A DNA stretch of 64,000 nt. Origin: Gephyromycinifex aptenodytis (GTDB taxonomy: Bacteria > Actinomycetota > Actinomycetes > Actinomycetales > Dermatophilaceae). The translations under genes and the position numbers were made by a program. Under the pieces are notes generated by a model. It saw only the letters and a program-made list of their open reading frames with translations. It searched no databases and was not told the origin of the DNA. Below, piece by piece: positions 61,581 to 64,000 of this stretch. The stretch is taken from positions 186,001 through 250,000 of the forward strand of contig NZ_CP051155.1 in assembly GCF_012277275.1 (NCBI RefSeq), in the 5' to 3' direction. How positions within the stretch are numbered: the stretch's first letter is position 1; every line of letters starts with the position of its first letter.

Positions 61581-62357
61581 TCACGCTTCAGACGCGCCGC
61601 CCGCCCGTGGATCACAGGCGCCGCGAGACAGTATGCGACGGACGTGCTCGCGAGCTGCTGGGTCGCCGGCAAGGCGGGCGCACACCTGGGCGGGGGAGCC
61701 GCCCAGCAGCGCCGCCAGTTCGCCATGGCCGGCCAAGAGAGCGAACAACTCACCTTGCGGCATCAGCGGCAGCGGGTGGGCCCCAGGAGCGCCATCCGGC
61801 CCGTGGCCGTCATGCTCGACATCGCGGTCGCGGTGGTCGCTGTTGTGCTGCTCGGGGCTGTGCAGGTGGCTGATGAGGCCGTGCCGCGAGGAGTACAGGT
61901 CGACCTCGCGTGGGTCCGGCATTTCCGACCTCCCCAAGGCCAGCGTGACCGACCCGCCCAGGTCGGCGAGCGTGATCCGCTCGTAGTTGGGTTCGGTGGC
62001 GTCCAGGGCCGCCAGGTCGTCGGCACTCAGCCAGGTCAGGACCACGGGGGTGCGAGCGCCGCGGCAGGCGTAGGGCGCCGCGGCCAGATAGCCGCGCCGG
62101 CTGACGTGGGCGGAATGCCCGATCGCCACTTCGTGCAACTCTGCGGGCAGCAACGGGATAGCCGATGCGCGAGGCAGTTTGGTCGCTAACACCGTGGGGG
62201 AGGCGTTCGAGCCGACCGCCAACACGGCGCGCCCGCCCGGGGGAACCTCCCGCACCGGGTCCGGGTGGGGGACGAAGCGACCGGCCCGGAGAACCCCGGC
62301 GACTCTCGGGCAAGCCCAGGGGTACTCCTCAGGCACCAGGTCCGCAAGTGAACTCAT
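61581..62357 (-). CDS. Gamma-glutamylcyclotransferase-fold-like hypothetical protein
   Basis: 258 aa, ATG behind GGAGGGGCC. AVGSNASPTVLATKL near residue 48 has the glycine-rich loop of GGCT-like proteins; LAALDATEPNYERITL near 128 is their usual Glu-containing segment. Residues 165-200 are a His/Asp-rich stretch (HSPEQHNSDHRDRDVEHDGHG) that could bind metal or be a linker. Enzyme activity is not established. It stands alone on the minus strand before aconitase. Confidence 0.65.
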   Translation of the reverse strand: MSSLADLVPEEYPWACPRVAGVLRAGRFVPHPDPVREVPPGGRAVLAVGSNASPTVLATKLPRASAIPLLPAELHEVAIGHSAHVSRRGYLAAAPYACRGARTPVVLTWLSADDLAALDATEPNYERITLADLGGSVTLALGRSEMPDPREVDLYSSRHGLISHLHSPEQHNSDHRDRDVEHDGHGPDGAPGAHPLPLMPQGELFALLAGHGELAALLGGSPAQVCARLAGDPAAREHVRRILSRGACDPRAGGASEA

Positions 62358-62497
62358 CCGGGCCCCTCCTGATCGCGGCGGGTTCGGCGCGGGTCAGCCT
62401 GCTCGCGGTAGGTTCGCCGGCGGACTCTAAGCCCGCGCGGGGTTGCGTCGACCTGATCTCTGGAAGGGATGTCGGTCGTGGCAGGCATCCTGCGGTC

Positions 62498-62881
62498 ATG
62501 AACGATTCGGCACCGCACAGGACGACACCACCCGGCTGGCCGCAGGGAGTGCCCGGCCCGGAGGCTCCCGGGTGGCAAGAGGCCGCGGTGGGTTGGTTGC
62601 TGGACCAGTGCCCGCCGGACTACCGCGGCTACGACGCCTGGCGGCGGCATCCGCTCGCCCTGGCTTGGATCGCAGCCCGCCATGTCGAAGGAGAGGTCAG
62701 CGTCATGCGGGAGGCCTACCGTCACGCGCGGGTCGAACTCGGGCCCCACCTGCCGCCCGAAGCGCTGCCGGAGATCCTCGGCGTGTTGGAGCGGGAGGGA
62801 CTGCGGCTGCGCGCCACGGCCAGAGCTGCCGCTTTGGTGCATGCCGCATTCACCGGGGAGCATTTCGTGCCTCGGCTGTGA
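62498..62881 (+). CDS. Conserved actinobacterial hypothetical protein
   Basis: 127 aa from ATG 62498. PPGWPQGVPGPEAPGW, AAVGWLLDQCPPDYRGYDAWRRHPLALAWIAARH and a helical C-terminus match a family seen in many actinobacteria, of unknown function. No signal peptide or metal motif. Confidence 0.75.
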   Translation: MNDSAPHRTTPPGWPQGVPGPEAPGWQEAAVGWLLDQCPPDYRGYDAWRRHPLALAWIAARHVEGEVSVMREAYRHARVELGPHLPPEALPEILGVLEREGLRLRATARAAALVHAAFTGEHFVPRL

Positions 62882-62907
62882 CTGGGCCCGCGTGCGCTCG
62901 GTTCGGC

Positions 62908-63345
62908 TCAGCTCTGCGGATCGGCGGGCACGGCATCCGCGTGCCCGTTGGCACGCAGCCGATCCCGCAGTCGCTGCGCGCTCTGGTCCATCCGGGCCTG
63001 GTCCGGCTCGGACTGCACGTTGCGCAGGTCGAAGTCGGCCGGGGAGTTCACGGGCCACACATGCAGGTGCAGGTGCGCCACCTCGAACCCCTGCACCAGC
63101 AACCCGGTCCGAGCGCTGTCCCATTCCTGGCGCTGCGCCAGGCCGATGGCCTGGGCCACCCGGGTCAGGTGGGCCAGCGTCGCCTCGTCAGCGTCGAGCC
63201 ACTGGTCGATCTCCTCGCGGGGGACGACCAGGGTGTGCCCGTCAGTGAGCGGGCCTGCCGTCAGGAAAGCGACGCACAGCTCGTCCTCCCACACGAAGCG
63301 CCCAGGGATCTCACGGTTGATGATGCGGCTGAAGATCGTCGGCAT
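62908..63345 (-). CDS. HIT-family nucleotide hydrolase/transferase (Hint-like)
   Basis: 145 aa. TIFSRIINREIPGRFVWEDELC at the start and GFEVAHLHLHVWP near residue 90, the HxHxH histidine triad. HINT-like proteins hydrolyse adenosine phosphoramidates. Typical length is 110-140 aa; the extra ~25 C-terminal residues are polar and probably disordered. It converges on the 127-aa hypothetical gene. Confidence 0.93.
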   Translation of the reverse strand: MPTIFSRIINREIPGRFVWEDELCVAFLTAGPLTDGHTLVVPREEIDQWLDADEATLAHLTRVAQAIGLAQRQEWDSARTGLLVQGFEVAHLHLHVWPVNSPADFDLRNVQSEPDQARMDQSAQRLRDRLRANGHADAVPADPQS

Positions 63346-63423
63346 GGCCCCAGCCTAGGGGCCACGCCGAGGAACTCAATGGGAGGAGCAAGCCCGCCTG
63401 GCGCTGGCAGGTTTCGGGCCGGA

Positions 63424-64000
63424 TCAGCCGGTGTTCTGCAGCCCGGCAGCGGCGCCGTTGACGGTGAGCAGCAAGGTGCGCCGCCAGGCCTCCCGATCCA
63501 CCGGCCCATTACGTAGGGGATCTGCGGGCAGGCGCAGCACCCGCAACGCTTTGAGCTGCAGGTGGCTCAGCGCGTCGATGTAGGGCCGGCGCAGCCCGAT
63601 CGCCTGGCTCAGGTGGGGCTTGCGCTCCAGGAGTTCCTGTTGACCCAACACGTCTAAGACGTGGGCCAGGGACAAGTCGTACTCGGTGAGGATCTGCACG
63701 CTCAGATCCGGGCGTCCACCGAGCTCCAGGAAACGCTCAGCCAGGCGGCGGTCCGACTTGGCCAGGCTCATCTCCGCGACGTCGATGAGCGATGCGAACA
63801 GCGGCCACTCTCGGTAGGCCCGGCGCAGCAACTCGATGTCACCCACCGCAGCCAGACCGCTGCCCAGGCCGTACCAACCGGGCAGGTTCACTCGGGTCTG
63901 CGCCCAACTGAAGACCCAGGGGATGGCCCGTAGGTCATCCAGGCTGCGGCCGGTTTCCACGCCGGCCCGCCGCGAGGGGCGCGACCCCAGACGCAGGTCG
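63424..64000 (-). CDS. ppc: Phosphoenolpyruvate carboxylase, C-terminal part (5' end outside window)
   Basis: The last ~192 codons of PEPC, continuing past the right edge (GSRPSRR, then LRAIPWVFSWAQTRVNLPGWYGLG, LRVLRLPADPL, and LLTVNGAAAGLQNTG at the end). The terminal Gln-Asn-Thr-Gly is the conserved C-terminus that closes the active site. It makes oxaloacetate from PEP and bicarbonate. The rest is to the right. Confidence 0.95.
   Translation of the reverse strand, partial: DLRLGSRPSRRAGVETGRSLDDLRAIPWVFSWAQTRVNLPGWYGLGSGLAAVGDIELLRRAYREWPLFASLIDVAEMSLAKSDRRLAERFLELGGRPDLSVQILTEYDLSLAHVLDVLGQQELLERKPHLSQAIGLRRPYIDALSHLQLKALRVLRLPADPLRNGPVDREAWRRTLLLTVNGAAAGLQNTG

Noticed and set aside
1-64000. 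tRNA genes, CRISPR arrays, insertion sequences, phage genes and attachment sites
   Set aside because: Searched by eye for TPsiC-like GGTTCGAATCC, regularly spaced repeats, transposase DDE motifs and integrase motifs; none was found. Only palindromes tied to single operons recur.

Overview
The window reads as chromosomal DNA of a high-GC actinobacterium. It shows GTG starts, many ATGA/GTGA overlaps, and marker genes largely confined to Actinobacteria (SepH, DUF3040, DUF4193, DUF3710, DUF5998, a ferrochelatase with C-terminal cysteines, a DnaE2/DinB pair). The glp operon with a divergent SorC-type regulator and the ParE/ParC arrangement would suit a Dermatophilaceae/Intrasporangiaceae-like micrococcal lineage, but genus is inference. 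No rRNA, tRNA, CRISPR array, phage or IS element was found.

Layout. 1-8 kb: DNA-damage polymerases (dnaE2 cut by the left edge, a methyltransferase, dinB), DUF3040, DUF456 and a zinc microprotein. 8-12.2 kb: topoisomerase IV subunit B (parE), a sucrase/ferredoxin-like protein and a SorC-family regulator broken by an in-frame TAG. 12.3-16.7 kb: glycerol operon glpD-glpF-glpK. 16.8-30.8 kb: an accessory-looking catabolic region with a phosphotriesterase-like hydrolase, a TetR regulator, two MDR oxidoreductases, a hotdog thioesterase, a MaoC hydratase, an SDR remnant, an SDR, an acyl-CoA ligase, three acyl-CoA dehydrogenases and a thiolase. Inside it, on the opposite strand, lies an unrecognised two-gene operon. 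30.8-34 kb: glycine-betaine/proline-type ABC importer. 34.3-37 kb: parC. 37.2-38 kb: an HSD10-like SDR. 38.2-42.1 kb: a PTS/fructose-1-phosphate operon with no EIIB or EIIC. 42.4-49 kb: Pat-like GNAT/acyl-CoA synthetase, DUF5998, a phosphodiesterase and sepH. 49-53.6 kb: ferrochelatase, inositol monophosphatase, DUF4193, dut, DUF3710 and an OB-fold protein. 53.7-58.5 kb: two TrkA/RCK proteins divergent from a KimA-like potassium transporter, followed by a TRAM RNA methyltransferase. 58.6-64 kb: aconitase, small conserved genes, a HIT protein and the 3' part of ppc.

Most notable observations. (1) Three copies of one imperfect palindrome, roughly ATGAA-N6-TTCRAGT, lie upstream of the phosphotriesterase-TetR unit, the MDR/thioesterase unit and the divergent MaoC/SDR-fadD-fadE-thiolase unit. 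This predicts a single local regulon, most simply run by the resident TetR protein. (2) The glycerol-locus regulator has a single TAG codon 54 codons before its family-typical end. (3) An internally deleted SDR keeps its start and frame and is coupled by TGATG to the next gene. (4) A coupled pair of unrecognised proteins (285 and 97 aa) sits inside the catabolic region. (5) An unassigned 90-aa protein with a good Shine-Dalgarno opens the PTS operon.
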